Assembly (NCBI GenBank): GCA_902796885.1
Contig: CADBQY010000120.1
Location: forward strand, 1 to 45,135
DNA: 45,135 bases
Direction of reading: 5' to 3'
DNA from: an uncultured Planctomycetota bacterium
Lineage (GTDB): Bacteria > Planctomycetota > Planctomycetia > Pirellulales > Thermoguttaceae
The notes under the pieces are model-generated. The model was given only the letters and a program-made list of their open reading frames with translations, searched no databases and was not told the origin of the DNA. The translations under genes were made by a program, and so were the position numbers. Below, one piece after another: positions 23,530 to 31,848 of this stretch (position 1 is its first letter; the number at the start of each line of letters is the position of its first letter).

Positions 23530-24254
23530 TGAATAAACCATTTTATCTATGGCTGGTGCTCGTCCTACTGAGCGCCGCCGTTTTCTCCGTCAAGGAGGCG
23601 GCGTCGGCGGGGACTGAAGTATTGCCCCTTTGCGATGCTCCCGAAACGCTCAAGCGTCTCGATCCGATCGAACCGATCTGGGTGACCGCCGATCGCGCAG
23701 CGCTTGTTATTGTCGGAAATGTTACTCTGCGGGAGGGGCTTCTGGAATTTTTCGCCTGCCGGAAGGGAACGAAGGAGTACGAGTCGATTGTTGCGATCGA
23801 TGTCAAGCCTTACCTGATTCATGCGGGGCTTCTTGTGATCGGTGCGAAGAAGGGACATCCCGTCCGTTTTGATCCGGAGTTTGTTCCCCCCGACGGTGAA
23901 AAGATCGATATTCTTGTCCGCTGGAAAGATGAAGTTGGAAATCTTTGTGAGGCTCCCGCCGGTGAATGGGTGCGCGACTCCGAGACGGGGAAGCCTCTTT
24001 TGTCCCCGTGGGTCTTCACCGGGAGCGTTTCCGGAAAAGACCCGAAGGGAAACCCATATTATATGGCTAACATCACGGGCGAGCTGATCGGTATTTCCAA
24101 CTTTGCCGCGACGATTCTCGACGTCCCCTTTGAAAGTACTTCGGATAACGAAAACCTCGCTTTCGAACCGAATACCGAAAAAATTCCTCCCTTGGGAACC
24201 GAGGTCACGTTCATTTTGACCCGTGCCGAAAAAGATGAAACCGAAAAAGAGTGA
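23529..24254 (+). CDS. Secreted YdjY-domain protein
   Basis: 241 residues with a signal peptide (FYLWLVLVLLSAAVFSVKEAASA). The central region (LLEFFACRKGTKEYESIVAIDVKPYLIHAGLLVIGAK, and later ILVRWKDEVGN) matches my memory of the YdjY-type domain common in secreted planctomycete proteins. Function is unknown. The C-terminus is charged (EKDETEKE). It shares one base with the stop of the dockerin protein, so the two are probably made together and may act at the same surface. Confidence 0.75.
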   Translation: MNKPFYLWLVLVLLSAAVFSVKEAASAGTEVLPLCDAPETLKRLDPIEPIWVTADRAALVIVGNVTLREGLLEFFACRKGTKEYESIVAIDVKPYLIHAGLLVIGAKKGHPVRFDPEFVPPDGEKIDILVRWKDEVGNLCEAPAGEWVRDSETGKPLLSPWVFTGSVSGKDPKGNPYYMANITGELIGISNFAATILDVPFESTSDNENLAFEPNTEKIPPLGTEVTFILTRAEKDETEKE

Positions 24255-24283
24255 TTGCGAATCGGTTTCGAAGGTGGTATATT
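24255..24283 (+). promoter_or_regulatory. Possible promoter of the SDR/AKR gene cluster
   Basis: TTGCGA (24255-24260), a 17-bp spacer and TATATT (24278-24283). The leader before ATG 24445 would be about 155 bases and would begin with the hairpin at 24285-24315. Confidence 0.45.
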
Positions 24284-24284
24284 A

Positions 24285-24315
24285 GGCAGAAGGGGGGCCG
24301 CCTGAACCTTTTGCC
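24285..24315 (+). other. Hairpin in the leader of the SDR/AKR cluster
   Basis: A 9-bp stem GGCAGAAGG/CCTTTTGCC (24285-24293 with 24307-24315, one G-T pair). It has no T-tail directly after it. It may end the YdjY transcript or form part of the leader. Confidence 0.35.
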
Positions 24316-24444
24316 GTCAAAAGCGCACAGACGTTCTTGCTTGGATTTGATAGTCGGACCTTTTTCGACGGCATGCCATGTTCCTTTGTCCGGTCTATGA
24401 CCTACAGGGTTCGAACTATCGATCAGAAACGGGAGAGTTTAACG

Positions 24445-25215
24445 ATGAACGTAATGGACCTTTTTTCGCTCAAAGGAAAAACAGCGATTCTGACCGGCGG
24501 CGCAGGACTTTACGGTCGGCAGATTACCGAAGCGCTTTGTGAGGCGGGTGCCGATGTTTGGATCGCTTCCCGTAATCTCGAGGCACTCAAAAGAGTGGCC
24601 GAACCGCTCGGGGCTCGGCCACTTGAACTTGACCTTGCCTCGGAAGAGTCGATCGACCGCCTGATTGACACGGTTGCCGAGAAATCAGGTCGAGTCGATG
24701 TCCTGGTTAACAACGCCGTAACGCGGTGCGCCTGCGCGCGATGGGATCAGTCGATGGACGTGTTTGACGAGAGTCTGCGGATTAACGTTTCGTCTCTGTT
24801 TCATATCACGCGGCGCGCGGTTGAATGGATGAAGAAAAACTCTTCGGGATCGGTGATCAATATCGGTTCGTATATGGGGCTCGTCGGCGGGAACCCGACG
24901 AATTACGAAGGGACTGTGGGAATGGGAACTCCCTCGCCGATCTACTTTTTCGAAAAAGGAGGGATGGCGAACTTCACGCGCTGGGCGGCCAGCGAGCTCG
25001 GTCCGTTCAACATCCGAGTGAACTGCGTTCATCCGGGGGGACTGGCGAACAATCAACCCGAGGCGTTTGTTCGGAACTATTGCAAAAATACTCCCTTGGG
25101 CCGTCTTGCCGGTCAGAACGATCTGAAAGGGGTGATTGTTTTCCTGGCGTCGGAGGCCTCGGCCTATGTCACCGGAGCGAATATTCCCGTCGACGGAGGG
25201 TATACGGCCCGATGA
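24445..25215 (+). CDS. Short-chain dehydrogenase/reductase
   Basis: 256 residues from ATG 24445, with GGGAGAG at 24431-24437; the longer upstream frame has no such site. The cofactor motif is TGGAGLYG (17-24) and the catalytic pair is Tyr167 and Lys171 in PIYFFEKGG, after INIGSYMG. The insertion GGNPTNYEGTVGMGTPSP before the catalytic Tyr is longer than usual. VNNAVTRCA replaces the common NNAG. The C-terminus (GANIPVDGGYT) is standard. It probably oxidises or reduces a sugar or cyclitol hydroxyl with NAD(P). Its stop overlaps the next start (ATGA). Confidence 0.9.
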   Translation: MNVMDLFSLKGKTAILTGGAGLYGRQITEALCEAGADVWIASRNLEALKRVAEPLGARPLELDLASEESIDRLIDTVAEKSGRVDVLVNNAVTRCACARWDQSMDVFDESLRINVSSLFHITRRAVEWMKKNSSGSVINIGSYMGLVGGNPTNYEGTVGMGTPSPIYFFEKGGMANFTRWAASELGPFNIRVNCVHPGGLANNQPEAFVRNYCKNTPLGRLAGQNDLKGVIVFLASEASAYVTGANIPVDGGYTAR

Positions 25216-26132
25216 TCTTTTCAAAAATGATGTTGGGAACGGTTCAGTTCGGACTCAACTACGGAATTGCCAATAAAGAGGGGCAACCTTCCCTCGAAAA
25301 GGTCAAGGGGATTCTCCGATCCGCCGCCGAGTTCGGTGTCAATACGCTGGACACCGCCGCCGCTTATGGTACAAGCGAGGAAGTCCTGGGACAGGCGCTG
25401 GAGGAATCGGGGCTTGCCGAACGGTTTCAGATCATTACTAAAATTCCCGTCTTTCCCGCCGAGATGTCCGAGAAAGACGCCGAACTTTTGATTCGGGAAT
25501 CTCTTGACCGCTCGCTTGAGCGGCTTCGCCGTTCAAAGCTCAGAGCCGTTTTGATACACAATGAGCAAAACCTCTCCCATTTTTCCGTTTTGGAACGGGT
25601 TTGCGCGGAAGGGTATGCAGACGGCGCGGGCGTCTCGCTCGATTCGCATCGTTCGCTCGCCGAATTTCGTGAAACGGTTTTCCGGGCAAAGTACGTGCAG
25701 CTTCCATCGAATTTGGTCGATCGGCGTTTCGACGAGTTCATTGACGATGCGCCGCAGCGGGGAGCCTTTGTTTTTACGCGAAGCGCCTGTCTGCAAGGGC
25801 TTCTTCTGCTACCCGCCGACGACGTTCCTCCGCATCTGCGCGGGATTCTTCCCTGGCGGGAAAAGGCGCGGGGAATTGCCGATTGCCTTGGCATTTCGGT
25901 CAAGGAACTCTGTTTTCGATACCTCATTTCCCTTCCGGGAGTGGCGAGCATCGTTTTCGGGGTTGATAATCAAGAGCAGCTTGCCGAGAATTGTTCTTAT
26001 GCGGAAAAGGGGCCTCTTCCGGACGGTACGGCCGTGCGGATTCGTTCCGAGATTCCTCTTCTGGAAGAGAGTCTCATCCGTCCGTTTCTCTGGCCGCGGC
26101 GAGCCGAGGAGTATAACAAGCCGCGAATCTAA
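25212..26132 (+). CDS. Aldo/keto reductase
   Basis: 306 residues from ATG 25212, which overlaps the SDR stop by 4 bases. The AKR tetrad is visible: Asp47 and Tyr52 in LDTAAAYG, Lys77 in ITKIP and His116 in VLIHNEQN. MLGTVQFGLNYGIANKEGQPS at the start is typical of AKRs found near sugar and surface-polysaccharide genes. It reduces a carbonyl or oxidises an alcohol with NADP(H). Coupling to the SDR suggests consecutive redox steps on one substrate. Confidence 0.9.
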   Translation: MIFSKMMLGTVQFGLNYGIANKEGQPSLEKVKGILRSAAEFGVNTLDTAAAYGTSEEVLGQALEESGLAERFQIITKIPVFPAEMSEKDAELLIRESLDRSLERLRRSKLRAVLIHNEQNLSHFSVLERVCAEGYADGAGVSLDSHRSLAEFRETVFRAKYVQLPSNLVDRRFDEFIDDAPQRGAFVFTRSACLQGLLLLPADDVPPHLRGILPWREKARGIADCLGISVKELCFRYLISLPGVASIVFGVDNQEQLAENCSYAEKGPLPDGTAVRIRSEIPLLEESLIRPFLWPRRAEEYNKPRI

Positions 26133-26167
26133 TTTCGCGGTCTAACCTGAACGATCTTTGACCTTTT

Positions 26168-26187
26168 CGCGCTCCTTCGGGAGCGCG
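26168..26187 (+). other. UUCG-loop hairpin before the ceramidase-like gene
   Basis: An 8-bp stem CGCGCTCC/GGAGCGCG closed by a TTCG tetraloop (26176-26179), 33 bases before the start codon. A second small hairpin (26121-26140) covers the aldo/keto-reductase stop. There is no strong T-tail, so this may be a partial terminator or an RNA-stability or processing element. Confidence 0.55.
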
Positions 26188-26220
26188 GGGGTCTTTCCGA
26201 ACATCTTTGGAGAGTCAACA

Positions 26221-27576
26221 ATGGAAAAACTTTATGCCGGTCGGGCTCGAATCGATGTGACCCCGACGAAATTACCGATTATGGTGAACGGGCAGTTTGA
26301 AGAACGCTGGTTTGACGAGATTGGCGATCCTCTCTCTGTTCGGGCGTTTGTGTTCCGTCAGGGAGACGAAAAGATTATGCTGGCGGTGGTCGATACCTGT
26401 ATGATGTCGGGAACTTTTATCGACGCGGCGAAAGCGAAGATTCAGAAGGCGACCGGTATTTCCGAAGACCGTATTCTCATTTCCGCGACTCACTGTCATT
26501 CGGCGCCGAGCGTCGAGGCGATCCTGGGAACCGGAGTGGACGAAGAATATGCGGCGTTTCTTTCCGGGAAAATCGTCGAGGCCGCTCAAAAGGCTTCGGA
26601 AAACTTCGCGGAGATTGAAGCCGGTTTCGGGCAGGGTGAAGATCCGAAAAACGTCTTTTGCCGACGTTTCATTATGAAACCGGGAACGGCCTGGACTGTC
26701 AATCCCGAGTTTACCGGTTCACCCGGCGATATTGCTCAGATGAATCCGTTCGGAATCGAAAAGAACGTCGTCTGTTCGACCGACGTCGCCGATCCGTGGG
26801 TTCGGATTCTGGCGCTTCGTACGCCAGACGGAGTCCCTTACGCGCTTCTGGGAAACTACTCGACCCATTATGCCGAGGAAAAAGCAATTTCGGCCGACTA
26901 CTTCGGCGTTTTTTGCGACCGAATGGCGAAAGGACTCAATGCGCCGGAGGGATTTACCGCGATCATGTCGAACGGAACCAGCGGCGACTGCAACAGTATC
27001 GATTTTCTCGGAAATCCCAAACGGGAGTTCGGAAAGATTTCCGTGGGTGAATCTGTGGCCGAAGCGGCGCTAAAAGCGTATCCGCAGATCGAGTTTGATC
27101 CGGCTCCCCGTCTTGCGATGATAGAAGAAAAACTGACGTTGGGGATTCGCCAGCCGACCGCCGATCAACTTCGGCAGGCCGAAGCGTACCTGGCCGACCG
27201 CGGGATCGATTCGGTTAAGGGGCTGAAGGATTACAACGATGCCTATGCGTGGGAGTCGGTTGTCCTGAGTAAGTTGCCTTCGACTCGCGAGGTGAAAATC
27301 CAGGTTCTTCGCGTCGGCGATACGGCGATCGTCGCTCTTCCGATGGAAGTTTACACCGCGACGGGCCGCGAGATTCGCTTTATGAGTCCGTTCCCGCACA
27401 CCATCGTGATCTCCCTGGCGAACGGCTGCAACGGCTATATGCCGACCGAAGAGTCGTTTCGCCTCGGCGGATACACAACGTGGCGTGCGCGTACAAGCTG
27501 TCTTGAACCGCTGGCCGAACGAAAGGTGCGTAAACTGGTTTACGGAATGCTAGACCGACTTGCCGCCGAGGGGTAA
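26221..27576 (+). CDS. Neutral/alkaline ceramidase-like metalloenzyme, cytosolic form
   Basis: 451 residues from ATG 26221, with GGAGAG upstream. ARIDVTPTKLPIMVNG at the start and SATHCHSAPS (His91 and His93, likely zinc ligands) are the signatures of the neutral-ceramidase N-terminal domain family. A further GNYSTHYAEE holds another likely ligand. There is no signal peptide, unlike true secreted ceramidases. In bacteria this family is wide, and most members have no proven substrate; an amide of an amino sugar or amino alcohol is a reasonable guess given the DegT aminotransferase next door. The C-terminal part (TAIVALPMEVYTATG and SLANGCNGYMPTEE) is also typical. Confidence 0.82.
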   Translation: MEKLYAGRARIDVTPTKLPIMVNGQFEERWFDEIGDPLSVRAFVFRQGDEKIMLAVVDTCMMSGTFIDAAKAKIQKATGISEDRILISATHCHSAPSVEAILGTGVDEEYAAFLSGKIVEAAQKASENFAEIEAGFGQGEDPKNVFCRRFIMKPGTAWTVNPEFTGSPGDIAQMNPFGIEKNVVCSTDVADPWVRILALRTPDGVPYALLGNYSTHYAEEKAISADYFGVFCDRMAKGLNAPEGFTAIMSNGTSGDCNSIDFLGNPKREFGKISVGESVAEAALKAYPQIEFDPAPRLAMIEEKLTLGIRQPTADQLRQAEAYLADRGIDSVKGLKDYNDAYAWESVVLSKLPSTREVKIQVLRVGDTAIVALPMEVYTATGREIRFMSPFPHTIVISLANGCNGYMPTEESFRLGGYTTWRARTSCLEPLAERKVRKLVYGMLDRLAAEG

Positions 27577-27655
27577 TCAGACGATCCCCTTTCAAAAATC
27601 GAGAAACAGACGTTACTAAATTTAAATCCATAAACGAAATACGAAGGAGACTTTA

Positions 27656-28921
27656 ATGAGTAAACTTGCAATCGACGGCGGCGAAAAAATCTTTAACGAA
27701 CCGTTTCCCGGATGGCCCAGCTTTGAAGAGTCGACCATTCAGAAGGCGGCGGACGTCCTCCGCTCCGGAAAGGTCAACTACTGGACCGGACCGATCGGAA
27801 TGGAATTTGAAAAGAAATGGGCCGAATGGCTGGGAACGAAAAACGCGATCAGCGTCGGCAACGGTACCGAGGCACTCCATGTCGCGGTTTCGGCACTCGG
27901 AATCGGCCCGGGCGACGAGGTGATCTGTACGAGTTACAGCTTTATCGCTTCGAGTTTTGCAGTTCTTCAGGCCGGCGCCCTTCCGGTGTTTGCCGACGTC
28001 GGGACAGATCATGTCCTTTCTCCGGAAGATATCGAACATAAGATCACCGAACGGACCAAGGCGATCCTCCTTGTGCATCTCTATGGAATCGTCGTTGATA
28101 TGGATCCGATTATCGCTCTGGCCAAGAAGTACAACCTGAAAATTATCGAAGATTGCGCGCAATGCTTCGGCGGCGTTTACAAGGGGAAAAAGGCCGGGAC
28201 GATCGGCGATGTCGGGTGCTTCAGCTTCTGCCAGAGCAAACATTTTACGACCGGCGGCGAAGGGGGAATGGTGGTGACCGACAACGATGACGTCGCCTGG
28301 GAGTGCCGTTCGCTCCGTGACCACGGGTACGACGTGCGCGAGCGTCTCAACCTTCTCGAGATGGAAGGAAAACTGATGTATATCCATCGTCGGGTCGGTT
28401 ACAATTTCCGTATGACTGAGATGCAATCTCAGATCGGGCTTTGCGAGTTGGAACGGTTTGATACCTGGAATCTTCCGAACCGCCGCCGCAACGGCCGGAT
28501 GTTGATCGACGCGTTCAAAGATCATCCTCTTGTTCTCTACTGCCCGCCCGATACCGAAGAACGTCAGAACGCCTTTTGGTGGGCACCGTTTGTTCTCGAT
28601 ACCGATAAATTGGCCGACGGGATCGATATCAAAAAATTTATCGCCGCCGTCGGCGCCGAGGGAGTTCCGGTCTATTCGGTTCTCTGGCCGGAAATGTACA
28701 AAGAAAAAGCGTTCGTCGATCGGTTCGGTTTCGGCGAAAAGCGGTATCCTTTTGAAGATCCGGCGGCCCGTCATATCGACTATACCCAGTTTGACTGCAA
28801 ACAGGCGAACTGGATGACCGACCGTACCATTTCGTTCTTCACTCATCCGGTTTACGAACCGCGGCACATTCAGGCCTGTATTGACGCGTTCAAGAAAGTG
28901 GCCGACGCCTACATGAAATAA
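27656..28921 (+). CDS. DegT/DnrJ/EryC1/StrS-type PLP aminotransferase
   Basis: 421 residues, with AAGGAGA six bases before the ATG. The N-terminus LAIDGGEKIFNEPFPGWPSF resembles the aminocyclitol group (scyllo-inosose and AHBA types). NGTEALHVAVSALGIGPGDEV, EDCAQCFGGVYKGKKAGTIGD and the PLP lysine Lys195 in CQSKHFTTGGEGG are family hallmarks. It transfers an amino group, usually from glutamine or glutamate, to a keto-sugar or keto-cyclitol. It stands between a ceramidase-like enzyme and a Gfo/Idh/MocA dehydrogenase, which could supply the keto substrate. The exact substrate is unknown. Confidence 0.92.
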   Translation: MSKLAIDGGEKIFNEPFPGWPSFEESTIQKAADVLRSGKVNYWTGPIGMEFEKKWAEWLGTKNAISVGNGTEALHVAVSALGIGPGDEVICTSYSFIASSFAVLQAGALPVFADVGTDHVLSPEDIEHKITERTKAILLVHLYGIVVDMDPIIALAKKYNLKIIEDCAQCFGGVYKGKKAGTIGDVGCFSFCQSKHFTTGGEGGMVVTDNDDVAWECRSLRDHGYDVRERLNLLEMEGKLMYIHRRVGYNFRMTEMQSQIGLCELERFDTWNLPNRRRNGRMLIDAFKDHPLVLYCPPDTEERQNAFWWAPFVLDTDKLADGIDIKKFIAAVGAEGVPVYSVLWPEMYKEKAFVDRFGFGEKRYPFEDPAARHIDYTQFDCKQANWMTDRTISFFTHPVYEPRHIQACIDAFKKVADAYMK

Positions 28922-28941
28922 CGCCCGAGAGGAAAGGTTCC

Positions 28942-30018
28942 ATGAGTAAGATTCAATACGCTCTGATCGGATTTGGCGGGATCGCCGAAAACCGGATTGC
29001 CAAGGAAGGATTCGCGCGCGATAAGGCGCGTTTCGACGCTTCACCGGCGGAATACGAGCTTCTCGGCGCGTGCGATGTCAATCCCGCGCGCCGTGAGGCG
29101 GCCGAAGCGCTCGGACTCTTTTGGTATCCCGACGTCGACGCTCTTCTGGCCGATCCGAAAGTCGACGCTGTTTATATCGCGACGAATAATACAACCCACG
29201 CCCCTCTGGCCGAAAAGGCGCTTCGGGCCGGAAAACACGTCCTACTAGAAAAACCGTTGGCTCCGACGGTTGCCGAGGCGGAATCGGTTTCAAAGCTCGC
29301 GGTCGAAAAAGGACTTTCTCTCGGAGTCGACCATATGATGGTTCACAACAAGCTGAACCGATTCGCCCGCGAGCTTGTCGCCCAGGGGAAACTTGGCGCG
29401 GTCAACGACTCCTGTTTTCATATGGAGTTCGCCTACGGGTTCACTCCGGAAGAGGCCGCGACCTGGCGTTGCGCGAATGTGTCGGAACTCGGCGGACCGA
29501 TCGGCGATGTCGCCAGCCATTGTTTCTATATGGCCGAGTTTATCTTTGGTAAAAAGATTGACGCGCTGGCGGCGGTCTATTATCCCAAGACGCTCGGGAT
29601 CGAAGCGGAAGACGGTGCCTATATCCGCTTTAAAATGGACGGCGAACTTGCCGGTTCGCTTCGCGTAGCGTTTAGCGAACTTCGGGGCGGTCTGGGCGGC
29701 ACTCTTTCGAATCTCGGCTACGAGCTTTACGGCAGCGAGGCGGTGCTTCGGAGTTTCGGTTCGATGTTCCAGCTTTCCGGGTATCCCGACGAGCCGGTTC
29801 CGATGCGCCTGGAATTGGATCGATTCTCCTCGCAAGAGACGATCACTCTTGCCGACGCGCCGACGCCGAACATCTACCAGGAGATGATACGTGGTCATGC
29901 CCTTTCGATCATCGAAAATAAACCTCTCGACGGTTCGGACGGCCTTCGGAACGTGAGGCTTTGTTATGCCGCGCATCAGTCCGCCCGCTCCGGCGGAAAA
30001 TGGGTCGAAATCAATTAG
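28942..30018 (+). CDS. Gfo/Idh/MocA-family oxidoreductase
   Basis: 358 residues. The Rossmann motif IGFGGIAENR is at residues 9-18 and EKP with the catalytic Lys104 lies in LLEKPLAPTV. The C-terminal domain carries GDVASHCFYMAEFIFG. It lacks the Tat leader common in planctomycete members, so it acts in the cytosol. It oxidises or reduces a sugar or cyclitol with NAD(P). It lies 20 bases after the DegT aminotransferase with a GAGAGGAAAGG site, so the two are co-expressed. A clear terminator follows. Confidence 0.93.
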   Translation: MSKIQYALIGFGGIAENRIAKEGFARDKARFDASPAEYELLGACDVNPARREAAEALGLFWYPDVDALLADPKVDAVYIATNNTTHAPLAEKALRAGKHVLLEKPLAPTVAEAESVSKLAVEKGLSLGVDHMMVHNKLNRFARELVAQGKLGAVNDSCFHMEFAYGFTPEEAATWRCANVSELGGPIGDVASHCFYMAEFIFGKKIDALAAVYYPKTLGIEAEDGAYIRFKMDGELAGSLRVAFSELRGGLGGTLSNLGYELYGSEAVLRSFGSMFQLSGYPDEPVPMRLELDRFSSQETITLADAPTPNIYQEMIRGHALSIIENKPLDGSDGLRNVRLCYAAHQSARSGGKWVEIN

Positions 30019-30025
30019 TGTTTCG

Positions 30026-30068
30026 AAAGGGGGAGAGTCGTTTCAGATTTTCCCCCTTTTTTCTTTTG
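30026..30068 (+). terminator. Intrinsic terminator of the SDR-to-MocA gene cluster
   Basis: A stem AAAGGGGGA/TCCCCCTTT (30026-30034 with 30051-30059) followed by a run of T broken by one C, up to 30067. It separates the cluster from comF-like translation starting at about 30096. Confidence 0.85.
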
Positions 30069-30095
30069 GGAACGTACTTTCGCGGACACCGTGGC

Positions 30096-30953
30096 GTGAA
30101 AAGTTTTTCGTCCTCTTTCCCCCGTCTTTTTTCCTTAACAGAGAGGGTCGTCGATCTGCTCTGTCCCCCTCTGTGCATCGTGTGCGGCTCTTTCCCCGAG
30201 TGGGCCGAGGATCTGCCCGAATGCGACCCGAGTGCTCCTGAGCGGCTTCTTCTCTGCGAAAGGTGCCGACGGACGATTGTCGAGGAAGATCACCTTCAGT
30301 GCCGTCGTTGCGCTGGTCCTCTCGCCTATTCGTGTTCCGATTCTATCGGATGCGGAAACTGCAAAAAGGAGAAATTCTGTTTCGATTCCGCCGTGGCGCT
30401 TGGGGAATACCAAATTCCTCTTTCTCATCAGATCCTTTCGATGAAGCGTGAAACGAGCGGCGTTTCAGCGGAAACGTTTGCCGCGCTCCTCTGGCGCGAA
30501 CGTAAGACTCGTCTTGTTGCGGCGGGCGTCGATCTGGTGATTCCCGTGCCGATGCATCCTTTGCGGTACCTTTTGCGCGGCGTCAATTCGGCGGAACAGA
30601 TCGCGCGCGTTCTCGCGGCGCGGCTAGGCGTCGCCTGCAAGACAAACATTGTGCGACGTTTCCGCTGGACGGTCCGTCAGGCGACCCTCTCGGGAAACCT
30701 TCGCCGAACGAACATTCTGGGAGCTTTTAAAGTCGTTCCTCGTCGGCGAAACGAGATTGAAGGGAAAACGATTCTCCTGGTGGACGACGTGATGACGACC
30801 GGTTCGACCTGCAATGAAATATCGCGCGTTTTGCGACAGGAGGGCGCCGCCTCGGTTCATGTCGCCGTCTTGGCTCGTACCATGGTTCACTTGGGAATCC
30901 CCGTTTTACGACGGACCGGCCGGACGGCGGAACAGAAATCCCCCACGGAGTGA
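30096..30953 (+). CDS. ComF-type phosphoribosyltransferase-like protein
   Basis: 285 residues from a tentative GTG start at 30096; the frame is open further upstream but crosses the terminator. The N-terminal zinc-finger region has CPPLCIVCGS, LLCERCRR and CRRCAGPL with a later CGNCKKEKFC. The C-terminal type I PRTase fold has DLVIPVPMHPLRYLLRGVN and the PRPP loop ILLVDDVMTTGST. ComF proteins take part in DNA uptake in competent bacteria, but many carriers are not known to be competent and the reaction is unclear. The start is uncertain because no good ribosome-binding site is seen. Confidence 0.82.
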   Translation: MKSFSSSFPRLFSLTERVVDLLCPPLCIVCGSFPEWAEDLPECDPSAPERLLLCERCRRTIVEEDHLQCRRCAGPLAYSCSDSIGCGNCKKEKFCFDSAVALGEYQIPLSHQILSMKRETSGVSAETFAALLWRERKTRLVAAGVDLVIPVPMHPLRYLLRGVNSAEQIARVLAARLGVACKTNIVRRFRWTVRQATLSGNLRRTNILGAFKVVPRRRNEIEGKTILLVDDVMTTGSTCNEISRVLRQEGAASVHVAVLARTMVHLGIPVLRRTGRTAEQKSPTE

Positions 30954-30976
30954 GTTTCCCAAGGCGGAAAGACGGT

Positions 30977-31816
30977 TCAGTGGGATTTGATGTAGGCGAT
31001 ATTTTGACGCATACTCTCTTCCCAGCCGAGCTCTCCCACGACGGAACCTTCCACAATCTGGGGGCCGAAAAAGCCGATTTCGCGGTAGGCGTCCAGGACC
31101 TTCTGATAGTCGATTTGACCCTTTCCGATGATGTTATCGTCTTTAATGTGACATGCCTTGATCAGTCCTTTGAGTTTTCGGATATCGTCGCAGATCCATT
31201 CGGTATCTCCGAAAAGATGGACCATGTTTCCCGGATCATAGAAGACTTGAACCGCCGGTGAATTGACCGCGTCGACCACCCGGCGGTGTCCTTCGGCGTT
31301 CCAGGGAGCTTCGATGGTCAAGACGACGCTGGCGTCCTCGGCCTTCGGCGCCAAAATCTTATAGCGGCGAATGATCTCGTCCCACTGGTCGTTTGTTTGG
31401 GGATTACCGTCGCCGAAATAGGAGATCAGGACATATTTCACCCGCATTGCTTTCATCGCATCGATACAGGCCGAAACTTGTTCGACCGTATCGTCTTGAG
31501 CCCAGAACGGATATTCGTTGAACGCTCCCATCGCAAGCGCCTCGATTCGTACACCGGTCTTGGCCGACTGATCGAGGTATTTGGCACGCGCTTCTGGTGA
31601 GCGAAAATCGTTTTCGGCGCCGTTGGGACGGAGGGGGAAACTGATCTGGATCACGTCCAGACCGATTTTTTTCGCCCGTTCGAAGTCGCCGAGACCGCTG
31701 AGCCAGGCGCCGACTTCATAAACGTTTTTTTCCTCGGCCAAAAGATTCGGCAGACACGACACGGCGCCGAGAGTCAGAAGGGACGATTTGATCATTTCGC
31801 GTCGGGTGATTTTCAT
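30977..31816 (-). CDS. Exported sugar phosphate isomerase/epimerase-like TIM-barrel protein
   Basis: 280 residues from ATG 31816, with GGAGAC seven bases upstream; a longer in-frame start at 31936 overlaps queE and lacks support. The N-terminus TRREMIKSSLLTLGAVSCLPNLLA is a Tat-like leader. The rest is an AP-endonuclease-2/xylose-isomerase-like barrel: LTIEAPWN, VFYDPGNMVHLFGD with metal-binding residues, ACHIKDDN and QIVEGSVVGELGW. It probably isomerises or epimerises a sugar outside the cytosol, as do many planctomycete relatives. It is the last gene of a ROK-kinase/queE/isomerase run; the grouping is odd for queE. Confidence 0.85.
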   Translation of the reverse strand: MKITRREMIKSSLLTLGAVSCLPNLLAEEKNVYEVGAWLSGLGDFERAKKIGLDVIQISFPLRPNGAENDFRSPEARAKYLDQSAKTGVRIEALAMGAFNEYPFWAQDDTVEQVSACIDAMKAMRVKYVLISYFGDGNPQTNDQWDEIIRRYKILAPKAEDASVVLTIEAPWNAEGHRRVVDAVNSPAVQVFYDPGNMVHLFGDTEWICDDIRKLKGLIKACHIKDDNIIGKGQIDYQKVLDAYREIGFFGPQIVEGSVVGELGWEESMRQNIAYIKSH

Positions 31817-31848
31817 GCTTGTCTCCAATCCAGTGTTTGAGGTGAGAT

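Noticed and set aside
11291..24254. A classical cellulosome gene cluster
   Set aside because: Dockerin-type repeats are present, but no dockerin is attached to a catalytic domain in this window and no multi-cohesin scaffoldin with a cellulose-binding module is visible.
29961..30095. N-terminal extension of the ComF-type protein
   Set aside because: It would cross the intrinsic terminator at 30026-30068 and overlap the end of the MocA gene, and its sequence is unlike the family.
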